Assembly (NCBI GenBank): GCA_947650285.1
Contig: CANTFL010001018.1
Location: forward strand, 1 to 64,000
Length of the DNA stretch: 64,000 nt
From: Hyaloperonospora brassicae
Taxonomy: Eukaryota > Oomycota > Peronosporomycetes > Peronosporales > Peronosporaceae
Direction: 5' to 3'
Position 1 is the first letter of the stretch; the number at the start of each line of letters is the position of its first letter. The notes beneath the pieces are model-generated. The model was not told the origin of the DNA and did not search any database. It was given only the letters and a program-made list of their open reading frames with translations. The position numbers were made by a program, and so were the translations under genes. Below are positions 34,114-46,184 of the stretch, one piece after another.

Positions 34114-37100
34114 ACAAGATGCTGTGAGATCAACGGCATGCTACCTGAAGGTAATATGCTGAAATTTACCAAGATGGGGAGTGTACTTTTTGCCGTGGAA
34201 GCAGAAGAAAAGCAGCACAAGATGCGAATATTAAGGTTTATTTGGCCCATCCTATGGTCGTAACATGTTATCGTATGGCATGTTTGAGAATAAAGATCAA
34301 GCGCTGACGTACAAGATGGAGCGACGCGTACTTGTTTGTCGCGCAACTGACGAAGTGGTATTTGGTGTGGAATTGAGGGTAATTTACTTGCGTTGCATGC
34401 GTTTTCAGATCACGCTTACTCTTTCAGCATATTGCTGACAATCATTAAAGATACAAGTGTATTGCAGCCTCAAGGTAGCGCTCATGTGGTCTCGCTGGAT
34501 CCCATTTATTTGCGATTTTGGAATTTGGCTTACGATACAATCAAGTGCATGGCACAGGAACCGGCATCGGGCATTATATTGAAGGTCAAGGCAGGTAAAG
34601 CATACCAAGGGTGTGCAGCTCGCGATGAAATTGGGTTTACACTCATCAGTGGGTCGAGTGGGAGAAGTCATGTGCAGCGATTTAGAAAGACCTATGACGT
34701 CAAAGGATCGACTTATAAATTGATACCTGGTCAACTTCGTTGATCGCAAGTCTAATTACTGTTGATTTTTTCGTACAGAAATGTAGTATCAAGCGGCGAA
34801 GAATTTCAATGATTTCTTGATATACATCGAGAAACGACTTAATTGCTGTATACACGTGTTGCGTACTGACGGCGAAGGTGATTACACGAATGTGAATCTA
34901 TTCTGTGATCCAGCAATTGTGACACGTCAAGTTGGCGAGGCGTGTAATCAAGGGTTTAACGGCAAATCCAAGCTAATGCATCGTACCGTGATGAACATGG
35001 CACGATGTATGGTGTCCGCTAGCAATTTGCCGATATGCTACTGGGGAGATGCCCAAGAGTATTCTACATACATCCTGAATATTATCTCAACTAGGTACAA
35101 TGCAGGAATAGCTTCGTCGATCGAAATCTTGACAGGTGAAGTACCGAATTTACGTTGAGTTGCATGGTTTGAATCGCAGTCTACTACGTATCGCGACCCG
35201 CGCAAGAATTCGTTGCAGCATCACGCGCTAGTAAATACTAGATTTGAAGAAAAGTGGCGTGACGAAAGGCAATAAAGTATAAGTTCGAAAGAAGAATATT
35301 GTTGTTGTGACGCAGCATGTCGCGAATATCGAGACACTCACCCAAGACCAGAACTTGATGCTGAAAAGCAGAAAGGCAGAAGCGGATAGTATAAATGTAT
35401 CCATTCAGAAGGAGAGAATGAGCGAGACCCCCAGATCAATGTCGAAGAGGTAGCAATCATTCCGTGTTACAAGACTAATTTTCCAAGCAAAGATGTTGAC
35501 GATTCACCGCAAGCTCATACCAAGCCAAAGGAGAAGAAAAAGACGTGGTCGAGACTAAAACACGTCATGCGATCTGTGACAAAAGAATCTGATGTTTCGG
35601 AAGAAAATCAGGAGACGATGCCTGACGTGGTGAATCACGTATATCAGCTGGAACCACAGAGATACATTGAGGCCATGAAGAGTCCAAGGCGCGACGGGTA
35701 GATTGAGGTGATTAAAAATTATTGGTTACGCTCGAGAGCAACGGTGTCTGGAAGATAATACCTCGGCCCTAGGATTGCGAGATTATTCACAGTAAGTGGG
35801 TTTATAAGACAAAAATCAACACGAATGGAGACACAGGACGTCTGAAAGCGTGTCTTGTTGCTTGTGGCAACGAACAGGTGCATGAAGCTGACTATTTGAT
35901 GACAGTTACCGCAGTAATAGAGTTGAGTATCGTGAAAGTGATCTTGGATCTGGCTGTTACATGGGGCTTACTCACCAAGCATGGTGATATCCCGAACGCT
36001 TACGTGAAGAATAATCAGGACGAGCATTTGGACATATTTCTAGGTGGCCCGGTCTAAATGGAGGTTTGCGAAGAAAATATGCGTTCGTTCCGTGTGCAAA
36101 GCCCAAAGAATCTCGTTTATAGGAAACAAAAAATCCTGTATGGTCTAAAGAAGTCTGAGAGGCTTTGGACCCAATTGCTTCACTCGAAGTTAATTGATAC
36201 CGATTTCATTCAGTGCATTATGGACATGTGTGTGTATTTTAGGCGCAATATTGGTGATGTGGCGGTTGTAGGTGTCTACGTTGACGACCTGGTAGTGACT
36301 GGAACTACTGCAAAAGTGGTGAATCAGTTCTTCGTGAGTATGGAATCCTTGTGGATAAAGGAATTTGGCCATCCTGAGAGATTGCTAGGCCTTCAAATTG
36401 AGTATAGAAAAGGATGTGGCTACAAGTCGAACCAAGAAGAAGCAATTAAGACTTATTGCGTGACTATGGACTAAAAGACGCAAATACGACGCGCGTGTCA
36501 ATTACGAATGACTGCTACGAGTTGCAATCGCTGGACGAGAATTTGCTCAAGCAGCTCGCAGAAGGAGGTAATCGGAATTTTCAGTCACTTGTCGGTACGC
36601 TACTGTCGAAAGCTCGTCGTACGCAAACTGACATCGATAATGCAGTACACAAGGCGACAAGACAGACGCATATGCCGCGTATACATGATTCGAAGATGCA
36701 AAAAGGTCGCTCGATATGTGAAAGGCACAAAGACCATTAAACTGGTAATGAAATGCATGATGAAAGCGTCCGATTTATTTGGGATCACCGCGTTGAGAGA
36801 TGCAAATTTTGAGGCGGATAAGCATAATTGAAAGTCATTTACCGTCGACGTGATCTTTTTTGAAAGAGATTGGTGTGCGCTGGGTTTGCAAAAATAGGGT
36901 GGAGTGTCGTTATCGACAGTGAAAACAGAGTTTGTGGCTACATCTGAGGTTGCTCGTGAGTTGTTGGGATTTTTGAGATGCTGAACGAGTTTCGTATGTC
37001 AATTAAATTGTCGATGTCAATGTACGTGGACAACCGAGATGCGATTAAATAAGTCGAGGGAGAGGCGTTGTCAGCAAAAACAAAGCATATCGACGTGAGA

Positions 37101-37204
37101 TTAAAGTTCTTATGTGAATATGCTCGACGCGAAATCATTGGGCCAACATTTGTTCGCTCGGAAGTGATGTTAGCAGATGCGCTGACCAAGGCATTGAAGG
37201 CAAC

Positions 37205-37780
37205 GAAATGATGGAGGTGTGGAGGTTATTGACTGATGTATACTTGCGAAGTGGTCCTAGGCGCTAGAATCGCGCAGAGCAATTTGGTGCCATGAAGTGC
37301 AAGAATCCAGTACACCTGAACAGGAGTGTTAGAAGTGATTATATGGGAGACTGTTGATGTGATTTGTGATAGATGGTGCCGACTGAAGGATTGTCAGTTT
37401 CTCATGGATGATGAGTGCGGCTTTTACTGGTGTCAATTCAGTATAGTGTATCCAGCACTATTGAGAATGAGACTAGGAGTCTTAAAGATTTTGGAAAGGT
37501 CGAAAAGTAGGTTGTGTAAGCGATAATAATCAGTATCAAAATTTTATCTCGTATTTGATCCGTTTCCTTGTCTGCCGACACCTTGTTTACTATACTGGTA
37601 CTCCGTTGCAGTTGGACGACGCTTGAAGCTCTGGCCTGGCCTCTGTCATTGTGTAATACGGCTGTCGACTATTTACATGTATATATTTTGGATTAATAAA
37701 GTAAGATAGGAAGTGGAGCAGAAGAACTTAAGTGTAAATGATTGATCGTAGACATCACTTTATTCGGTTGAATACAAAAC
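37205..37780. other. Right edge of element A and spacer before element C
   Basis: TGTTAGAAGTG at 37327 may start the 3' LTR of element A. No gene is seen. Confidence 0.4.
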
Positions 37781-38039
37781 TGTTTGGATTACAGTAAGCA
37801 GAGAGGAACAATTAACGAGGAAGTAAATGGAAAAGTACATTTGCTCTGATAAAACCCTACACATACAAATTAGCGAACCGATTTAAGCTAAAAGGAATCA
37901 ACATTGAACATCCTTCTAGGAGGCCTATTTCTTTCTCCTGTCACAACATCTGCTAGTGGTACGCACCTGCCGTCTACTCAAAACAGTGACGGTCACTTCA
38001 GCACATCGGGTGATCGTCTACTGAGCTTCCATCTCCAAT
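37781..38039 (-). repeat. Element C 3' LTR
   Basis: Direct repeat of 42162-42419. Both copies share AGCAGAGAGGAACAATTAAC and CTGAGCTTCCATCTCCAA. Confidence 0.88.
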
Positions 38040-41000
38040 ACTCTCCCTCGACGGAAAGTTTCCAATGCTTGACTTAGCCACAAGAAATTTGAACTTCTTC
38101 ATCGATATCGCCTTGGTTAGAAAGTTAGCAAGCTGTAACTTGGTTTCAATATACTTTATTTGAATAACCTTGTTCTTGACTTGTTCACCTTCATAACATA
38201 GCGTTTTTAATGTGCTTGACACGACTCTGATATCCTTTGTTTTTCGCATAAGTAATAGCACTCTGGTTGTCTTCGTACACAATGGCAGGGATGTCAATCT
38301 TGGTCTTCATCTCCAGCAATAGGCTCTTCATCCACAGAACTACTTGAGTGCACAATAAAAGGGCCACATATTCAGCTTCAGCAGTGCTGATATACTATTT
38401 TGCACTCTTTATTTGAAAATGACCGGAGAGTCGTTTATCATTACCATCACACCTGATGTCGAACGCCAATTGTCTTTGTTACTGTCCCAGTCAGCATCGC
38501 TGTATGCACTTACCTTCAGCTCACTAGACTTTCCACGATAGCAAATTCCACTGGGTAGAGTCGACTTTAGGTAGAGCAATATACGAATAGCTGCATTCCA
38601 GTGTTCTTCACTTGGTTTCTCTAAATGTTGACTTATTTGGCACGCTGCGAACGCAATATCAGGTCTTGTTCCGGTCGCCACGTATAAGAGTGACCCGACC
38701 AGAGACCGATGTGGTCGATTTTCCAATTTTGGCTCCAAATCCACGCACTTGGCCATAGTTTGGCCTTCCACACTTATGTTGTACACCGTTTTTGCTCCAA
38801 CTTGGTAACATTTTTCAGCCATTTTGGTGATACATGCACTCTGGCTTATCTTGAGCTGTTTCATACCCATCTCGTATTCCAATTCGATACCGAGAATAAA
38901 TCGCACTTTGCCCAATGTCTTGAGCTGAAAATGACTCGATAACTTATCCGCAACTCGGGTGATTGAGTCCACCGAATCACCACCAATAAGCATGTCATCG
39001 ACATACAAAGTCACGCGAACCAACGATAAATTTTTGTCGTGACGAACGAAAACAAACGGATCAGAAACACACACCACAAAACCCATCTCTTCTTAAAAAG
39101 GTTTAAAATCGTCTTGAACCACGTCGCAGCAGCTTGTTTTAGTCCATACAAGCTTTATTTCAATTTCAAAAATTAATTCGGTTCCATGTCGACGCCTTGA
39201 TGTGTGTGAATATACAGGTCTTCATCCAAAAAAGCATTGATCAACGCAGTATCAACATCATACTGGTGGATTGTCATCCGTAGTGACAACATACCCCCAG
39301 AAAGATGCGAATTGAATTAATGTTCGCGACTGGTGAGTACGTCTCGTGGTAATCAACTCCATGGGTTTGACGATAACACAACGCCATAAGTCGAGCTTTG
39401 AACCGCTCGATATCACCACGTTCATTGCGTTTATTTGCAAAAACCCACTTGGTTCCGATCACCTTTATGTTTGACGATTTATCCACTGATGTCAATGTCT
39501 TCTTTTTGTTTAAGGCCATCAATTGAGTCTTGATTGCTACACCCCACATCTTCTACTGTGGAGATGCCATCGCATCTTCATTTGTCGATGTAGTGATGAG
39601 CGCTGCATTTGCTTGCTTATACTCGATGCGATATATTTTTAACGCACGATTTTCTGGTTCCTCACTGCGTGTTGTATTACTTGTATCAGACGTCGCGAAG
39701 GACACTAAAGCTTGATGTTCACCACGTGTTGGAGGTAACGCAAGCGGAACAGTTTTTCCATTAAAACTAGATGATGTCACCACTGCGTATTAATCTGCAT
39801 CCACCAAGCCCCCCTTGGGCACAATGTACCGACTTGTATTTACAATAGGTCAGTTGGTTCCATGTAAACATCATCGATCTCAAAAGCAGAATCAGGTGTA
39901 TGCACAAAGTCTTGTGATGGAGTAATAGACTCGAATTCACTTGGTGGTGAAACTACTTGATCATTTCCAATTTGGTCTACCACCATTGGTTACACGCCAC
40001 CTGGGGTAGGAAAAAGTGTAGATGCACAATTTCTGCATCATCATCGTCGTACTTCACATGAGCAGTAGTAGGTGCGTTTAAAAACACTTGCACATACTTG
40101 GATATTGGTAACTCTTGCAAAGTCATTGATCGAGTGAATTCCACTCTATTGGAATCAGAATTCCATACACTGTATCCTTTCACTTCATCCGAGTAACCCA
40201 GGAACATGCATTTGAATGCCAATTTGTCCGACTTGAAACGTTTTGGCTGAGCAGTATGGGCGTAACCTTTCGCACCAAATACTTTCATGCGAGCCAGGTC
40301 AGGTTTGGTTCCAAAACACACTTCAACTGGTGTCCTGGTTGGGTGTGAAGCACAAATGACTCGGTTGGTCACATCAACCGCAGTGTTCATCGCCTCAGCC
40401 AACCATTTGTTTTACTTTCATGTAATTCAGCATCGATCTGGATCGTTCAGTCAATGTCCCATTCATTCTTTCAGCCATTCCATTTTGCTGAGGTGAATAC
40501 GGCACTGTCGATTGATGCATCATTCTATCCTTTCGGCAAATTTCTGCAAACTTCTTGTTGAGGTACCCGCCCCCATTGTCGGTGCGAATACACTTGATCT
40601 TAGTGCTCGGTTGTTTTTCCATCATCGACTTGTATTCGATGAACTTGTCCACCACATTTTACTTGTGCTGAATGTAGTAGCCAATCACATATCGCGAATA
40701 ATCGTCCAGAAATGTAACCACGAACTTTGCTCCCCCTTGTGGCTTGGTCTCCATTGGTTCTAACACGTCACTGTGAAAAACTTGGAGCAGTGATGTGGTC
40801 TTTACTTCGCCGTAACTCGACTTCGAGAACGGCTTCACTGATAACCTTCCCGACACACATCCTTCGCAAATTTCGTCTTGATGATCATTTTCAACAGACG
40901 AACTATCCATTTTGAATCCATTAACACACCTGTCGAGGTTCTTTATTGACATTATTGGTAAATGTCCCAGTCGTGCATGCCACACAATTGGACTCATAGG

Positions 41001-42157
41001 CTTGGCTACACCCCTAACCGCTTCAGTCAAACTTGCAGCTTCCATTGTACCACACTCAAGCACAAACTACTTGCCCCTTTGAGTCACATAAGTCACCAAT
41101 TCTTGTTCGCTCCTGATATCGCACGTTTTATTGTAAAAAGTTACGTGTAACCCCTTCGCAGCCAATGCAGGAATAAAAAAGACAAAGATCCAGATCTGAC
41201 CGTCCAACACGTCTTTAATTTTAATTGGCTTCATGTTTTTCAATACAACGAGAATAGTACCAACACCGGCAGCCAAAACCTTATCTCCATTCGCAATAGA
41301 AATCTTAACCGACCTATTTAGTGATCGAGTTTCCACCAATTCTTGTCGGAATGGGCACATATGACTACTCGCACCACTGTCGAGTAGCCAACCATCAGAG
41401 CCATGTTCACCCACAGTAAACGCTTGCTCCGAATTCTTCCTCTTGTCTGGATTTTTCCAGCAATCTTGTTTCTTGTTTCCATGCTTCCCACATATGAAAC
41501 ACGTCCCAGAGAACTTGTTTCTTGGTTCCCTTGGCTGATTTTTTTGCTTTTGAACCTTCTTGTAGCCTTCAACGCGATTTCGCTCTTCTCCTTTCGAGCA
41601 ATGCCTTCGTATTCATGACGAAGCATCTCCTTGGCTTGAGACAAATCCATGTCCTTCATGTTCTCGATGATCTTGACTGTCTGATCGTACTCATCAGATA
41701 GGCTTCCAAGCAGAATAACGAGTCGCTCATCCTGTACAATTTTGTCACCGATGGCTTGCATTGACATGCACAGCTCATCAAACTTGAGAAAGTGATCCAT
41801 AACACTGTCTCCCTACTGCATCTTGAACTCGTGTAGCTGTCGGCGCATCTGCACACGATTATGAATGCTTCTGCAAAGAAAGAAGCTCCCTAAAGTCTCT
41901 CACGCTTCTACAGTAGAGTTTGCACCCCGAACCATGGATTAAAGACTTGGGTTGATCATCGTACACACGTTCGCGAAGGCCTTCATATCATTGACTTTCC
42001 ATATTGACGCATTCGCGTCCCCTTCACTCGGTGCCTTCGTCGCGTCGATGTGCTCCAACAAACCTTTCTTGGCAAGCTCCATCCGCGCATTAAACTCCCA
42101 TACGAAGTAATTGTCCTCGTTGAGGACATCATTTCCTCCCACCGTACTTGGGCTCAT
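37998..42157 (-). pseudogene. Element C gag-pol, interrupted
   Basis: Read right to left. Gag starts MSPSTVGGNDVLNEDNYF (42157) and continues with a UBN2/Copia-type block (LVILLGSLSDEYDQTVK, 41800-41500). Protease GWLLDSGASSHMCPFRQEL (about 41390) keeps the DSG triad. GAG-pre-integrase (WHARLGHLPIMSIKNL, CEGCVSGR) and the integrase core (FHSDVLEPM) lie at 41063-40659; after a TAA near 40656 come RTDNGGGYLNKKF and SPQQNGMAERMNGTL (40655-40395). Reverse transcriptase occupies 39549-39274 and 39086-38409 (VTLYVDDMLIGGDS, intact YVDD), and RNase H 38297-37998. It is the best preserved element by active sites, yet has at least four breaks. Confidence 0.85.
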
Positions 42158-42161
42158 AACC

Positions 42162-42419
42162 TGTTGAAATTACAGAAAGCAGAGAGGAACAATTAACGAG
42201 GAAGTAAAAGGAAAAGTAAATTTGCTCTGATAAAACCCTACACATACAAATTAGCGAACTGATTTAAGCTAAAAGGAATCAACATTGAACATCCTTTAGG
42301 AGGCCTATTTCTTTCTCCTGTCACAACATCTGCTAGTGGTACGCACCTGCCGTCTACTCAAAACAGTGACGGTCACTTCAGCACATCGGGTGATCGTCTA
42401 CTGAGCTTCCATCTCCAAT
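42162..42419 (-). repeat. Element C 5' LTR
   Basis: Direct repeat of 37781-38039. The primer-binding site abuts its left edge. Confidence 0.88.
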
Positions 42420-42425
42420 TAAAAC

Positions 42426-42698
42426 TTAAGCGGTACATCAATCTGACATTCTCCATCTTGTGTGGGCACTTTTTATTCTCTGCAAACCTGTTGCATTTCT
42501 TATTCTCGTGATTGTCTAGTGCACTATAATGTGTATATATATATATTTTTTTTTCCTTCGATTGCCCTATTTGTAATCAAGCCACATACCCCCCCCAAAT
42601 AAAAGAACATCGGTTGTCCACAAGTAGCCATCTCGGCTCGCTCCCACATCATCTTCTTCCTCGCTATATGTCTCTTTAGCGTTTGATCGTGTTCCGTC
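42426..42698 (+). promoter_or_regulatory. Upstream region of the XPG gene
   Basis: About 270 bp between element C and the XPG start. It contains a (TA)n/T-run at about 42533-42555, a C-run near 42589 and a pyrimidine-rich stretch (CATCATCTTCTTCCTCGC) about 45 bp before the ATG. It presumably holds the core promoter; no motif can be assigned firmly. Confidence 0.4.
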
Positions 42699-45600
42699 AT
42701 GGGCGTACAGAATCTCTGGACGCTCCTAGCGCCCGTGGGGCGACAGGTCGAGATCGAGTCCCTCGCGGGTCAGGTCCTCGCTGTGGACGCGAGCATTTGG
42801 CTCACGCAGTTTGTGAAGGCTATGCGCGACGACGAGGGCAACATGATCCGCAACGCCCATCTCCTGGGGACTCTGTACCGCGTGGCAAAACTGCTCTTCT
42901 ATGGCGTACGTCCGGTGTTTGTGTTTGATGGACAGACGCCAGAGATCAAGAAGCGAACGACTGCGCGGCGGAGGAAGCGACAGGAGCAGCAGACGGCCAA
43001 TTTGCGCCACACGGCGCAACGTCTGTTGCTCAATCGACTGAAGCAGCAGCGACAAGAGGTGAGCGGACGGTCAAGTGCACGTGGGTTAATTTCAGTGTCG
43101 ACGGTTGCTAGTCTAATGCAGGTGGACGCTTGCTGTGGGTTGCTGTAGGTACTCAAGGCGCAGAGCAGTACGGCATTGGCAGCTGCTGTTGCACCGGGTT
43201 TTACGCTGCCGAAAGCTCGCGATGCCAGGAAGACGGAGGAGGTGCTGAACGAGGAGAAAGTAGAGCTTACTAATGGCGCTTATGATGGAGGTGGTGACGA
43301 TGGGAAAGAAAAGCGAGACGATGGAGGTCGAGACGTGGGACGCGGTGAAATACTTGGGGTAGTGAAACAAGAAGCAACGATCGAGGAGAAGCAGATGCAA
43401 GGGGTTTGGGAAGCCGCAGCAGAGTTCGAGGAAGAAAGTGGAGACTTGACGCTGGACGACGTGGAGCTGGACACGTCGCGACTGTCAAAGATCGATCTCC
43501 ACGCGGTCTTTTCCTTGCCACCTCATTTGCAGAAAGACATGGTCCAGAAAATCCTGCGTGACCGGCGTCAAGAAGTGAGGGATCAGTTCATCCCGCTCGC
43601 TGGGAAGCCGGAAAAGTATTCGCACGCACAGATATCAGCGTTTTTGCAGACTAGCTCGCTTAATCGGCGGATAGATGCGGCAAAGAAGCAAAAGAGGCAG
43701 GAAGAGATGGAGCGTCAGGGTGGCGTTGGCCAAGGCCACCGCATTGACTCGAATAGCAACCGCTTTTACATCTACCAAAAAGATGCAGATCACAAAGAGG
43801 AAAACGGCCAAGACGAGGATGACAAAAAGACGGCTGAACGTGTTGACATGACAGAACGATCCTTGGTCAATGAGCGAATACAGCCTCGCGAGGCTCAGGT
43901 TGACGCCTTCGAAGTAGATCGAAAAGGTCCATCGTCTACGCTCGCTTTGGAAAGATTCGAACATACTCTACATGACAATGCGAAGGAAATTGCAGCGGCT
44001 TTGGCTGCACGGTATCAGGTTCGAGTCAAGCAAGAGCCCGTACTTGCGATTGAAAGATTGCGACAGAGTCGGCTGAAAAAGGACAAGCCGTCTGTCTCTG
44101 CAAAGCCTGCTGCTGCCAAGGTCGTTGCCGCACGGCCGTCATCGAGTGATGTGAGCGTTGAACTAAAGCTTGACGAAGTTGATCCTGAAGAGATGGCGCG
44201 GTTCCAGAAACTGTTTCCAGCATGCAAGACTGAGCGTGTTTCTACCCAAGTTGCGACTGCCAAAAGTGACCCGGATGACGATGACGACGATGTTGAGTGG
44301 GAAGAGGCTGCTTCGTCAACCGTAGAGCAGTCTAAAAGTGATACTCTGGGTCCTGGAATTGCTGAGTAAATACGTGTCACAATTGTCTGCTGCGACGAAA
44401 CCATCGTCTTCGGTCAAAGCTGCTGCTGCAGAGAAAAACCAGAGTGAGGGGGATCGTAGTGATGATGAGATAGACTGGGAGGAGGTGGATGATAAGGGCA
44501 TACCTGTCGGTGCTTCCGACGAAAATGCAATGGTTGCGCATTTTGATGTGCAATATCTTGGACAAAACGAGCAGCATCCGCTAGACTTGACTGTTGGGGA
44601 TGAACAAATTGATGACCACAACATCAACGATGCTCAAGGCACTGATGAATTACTCATAGCAATGAAGGACGAAATCGAGGATGCAAAGGGGCACGAAGAT
44701 CTGCACTTACTCAAAGATGAGGCGTTGCGGTCTGCGATGACGACAGCCTCTAATCTCACTCAGTGGGCTGCTGGTGCCGTACGCCGAGCACTGCAGGCAC
44801 ATTCGTTGCAGCACGGTAAGCGTGTTGAAGCCTTCAAACGTCCGGCAGTAGTACTAGAAAGTGAAGATGACAGTCGAGATGTCGCTACCCGAGATATGGC
44901 TAAGGATTCTCGCGAGATCGTGAGCAAAAAAGACGAGCTTAAGCCTGCGGCAGAAATTACCCAGAATACCGCCGAAGTAGTCGTAATTGAAAACGACGAC
45001 GACGCTTCGCCGATTGCCGCGAAGGTTGACAAAGGGGTTGAAGATAGCGACAAGCAGCTACGGGCTGCAGTGATGGCTTCGATCGCGAGTGAGCACAACA
45101 AGTTGGATGATGATACCGGCAATGCTAGTGTCCGCTACCTCCAGTACACGCAACCACGCGAGCCCCCCAAGCTAGCGATTCCATGGACACAACAAGCTCG
45201 GAAATGGATACAGCCGCATTGCAGAAAGAGCAGCGTGAGCTGAAAAAACTGCGCGGCCGGCAATCGCGCGACACGGAAGGAATTTCGGACGATATGGTGG
45301 GTGAAGTGATGGCACTTTTGCGTCTCTTCGGTGTGCCGTTTCTCGTCAGCCCTATGGAAGCGGAAGCGCAATGCGCGGCGCTGGAACAACTTGGGCTCGT
45401 GGATGGCGTTATCACAGACGATAGTGACATCTTTCCATTCGGAGGCAAGCGCGTCTACAAAAACATTTTCCACCACCAGAAGTTTGTCGAAGCCTTTTCG
45501 GCTCGTGATATTGAGCTAGAATTGGGGTTTTCGCGAGAGCAGATCATTGCGTTTGCCCTGCTCCTTGGAAGCGATTACACGGATGGCGTACGGGGCATTG

Positions 45601-46184
45601 GTATCGTTAACGCAACTGAGATTGCAGCGGCGTATCCTGGTATAGAGGGCCTTCGCGAATTTAAAGAATGGGTCACGACTTTTGATGTTGCCGAAGAAGC
45701 TCAGCGCGTTGCATCTGGTGTGCGTAAGAAGAAAGTGAACAAGGAGAGCGATCGAGATTTGAAAGAAGGGGGCGATGAGAGCGACGGTGATACAGCTCGC
45801 AAACGCTTTCAATTGTCCCACGCAAGTGCACGCCGGAAGTGGGAACTTGGCGACGAATTTCCGAACAAGCAAGTGATCCAGGCGTACATGGCTCCTCAGG
45901 TGGATCGCTCTGATACTCGCTTCTCGTGGAGTGCTCCGGACTTGGCTGCTTTGCGCAACTATTGTGCCAATGCTTTCGGGTGGGATAAGCAAAAAAGCGA
46001 TGGCGTTCTACAGCCTCTCGAAGAAAAGGCAAGAGCTGCTAGCAGACATATCCAGACACGATTGGATCGATTCTTTACAAGTTACGACGACCGAGTACAT
46101 TACGCGCAAATTCAGAGCAAACGCTTGCGATCTGCTGTAAGTCAAGGTACTGGCAGCAAGAAGAAGAAGAAAAAGAGGGAGTGA
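42699..46184 (+). CDS. DNA repair endonuclease XPG/Rad2 (ERCC5 family)
   Basis: XPG makes the 3' incision in nucleotide-excision repair. Exons by splice sites and frame: 42699-43058, 43149-44337, 44432-45127 and 45214-46184, 1071 residues, against about 1030 for yeast Rad2 and 1186 for human XPG. The N-nuclease domain starts MGVQNLWTLLAPVGRQVEIE, with catalytic-type Asp in VLAVDASIWL (about residue 30) and VFVFDGQTP (about 77). A long acidic spacer follows, with two DWEE-like motifs (DDDDVEWEE and DDEIDWEEVDD) either side of intron 2. The I-domain in exon 4 has FLVSPMEAEAQCAALEQLG (about 790) and GVITDDSDIFPFGG. The helix-hairpin-helix reads LLGSDYTDGVRGIGIVNA (about 865). The C-terminus is a Lys-rich putative nuclear localisation signal. 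Apparent frame changes at 44369 and 45236 are explained by introns. Confidence 0.93.

Larger units (their letters stand above)
22288..37204 (+). pseudogene. Element A gag-pol remains (discontinuous)
   Basis: Gag N-terminus MSPKGLDRRSDDG (22288-22587) is followed by degraded sequence. Gag then continues with QRKLGKRIFDGKELYQGLGS and HLSGTVERYFNKQLEA (about 23120-23355), which parallels the gag of element B. Zinc knuckle and protease lie at 28601-28864. The right block has the protease tail (KFTKMGSVLF, about 34165), a GAG-pre-integrase remnant (34500-34620) and integrase (HVLRTDGEGDYTN, 34855-34895). Reverse transcriptase follows with YGLKKSERLW and the catalytic VYVDDLVVTG (36138-36300). RNase H lies at 36900-37200, ending in ALTKALKATK. 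Stops and frameshifts separate most blocks, but the YVDD motif itself is intact. Confidence 0.75.
22048..37560 (+). mobile_element. Copia element A (old, plus strand), split by nested elements D and B
   Basis: The left part is a possible 5' LTR (22048-22283, TGTTGG to CGAACA), then the primer-binding site GGTTATGAGCCCA and gag from 22288. Gag continues to 23677 and is cut by D, resumes at 28601 with a zinc knuckle (CYTCQKIGHTALN) and protease (ILDSGSNRHFVSDESLVED), and is cut again by B. Pol runs from 34119 to about 37204. Removing D and B rejoins the reading frame at both points. A sequence starting TGTTAGAAGTG at 37327 is a candidate 3' LTR, but it barely resembles the left one, so the right end is uncertain. 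Heavily decayed. Confidence 0.7.
37781..42419 (-). mobile_element. Copia element C (minus strand)
   Basis: LTRs of about 258 bp lie at 37781-38039 and 42162-42419 with about eight differences by eye (about 3%). Target duplication AAAAC at 37776-37780 and 42421-42425. Next to the right (5') LTR the inverted primer-binding site TGGGCTCATAACC (42149-42161) abuts the LTR. A purine-rich tract (GAGGGAGAG on the minus strand, near 38042-38050) precedes the left (3') LTR. The structure is complete, with coding broken by several stops. Its right end lies about 280 bp before the XPG start codon. Confidence 0.9.

Noticed and set aside
44338..45243. Apparent frameshifts in XPG at 44369 and 45236
   Set aside because: GT-AG introns at 44338-44431 and 45128-45213 restore one frame, and the exons sum to an exact 1072 codons.
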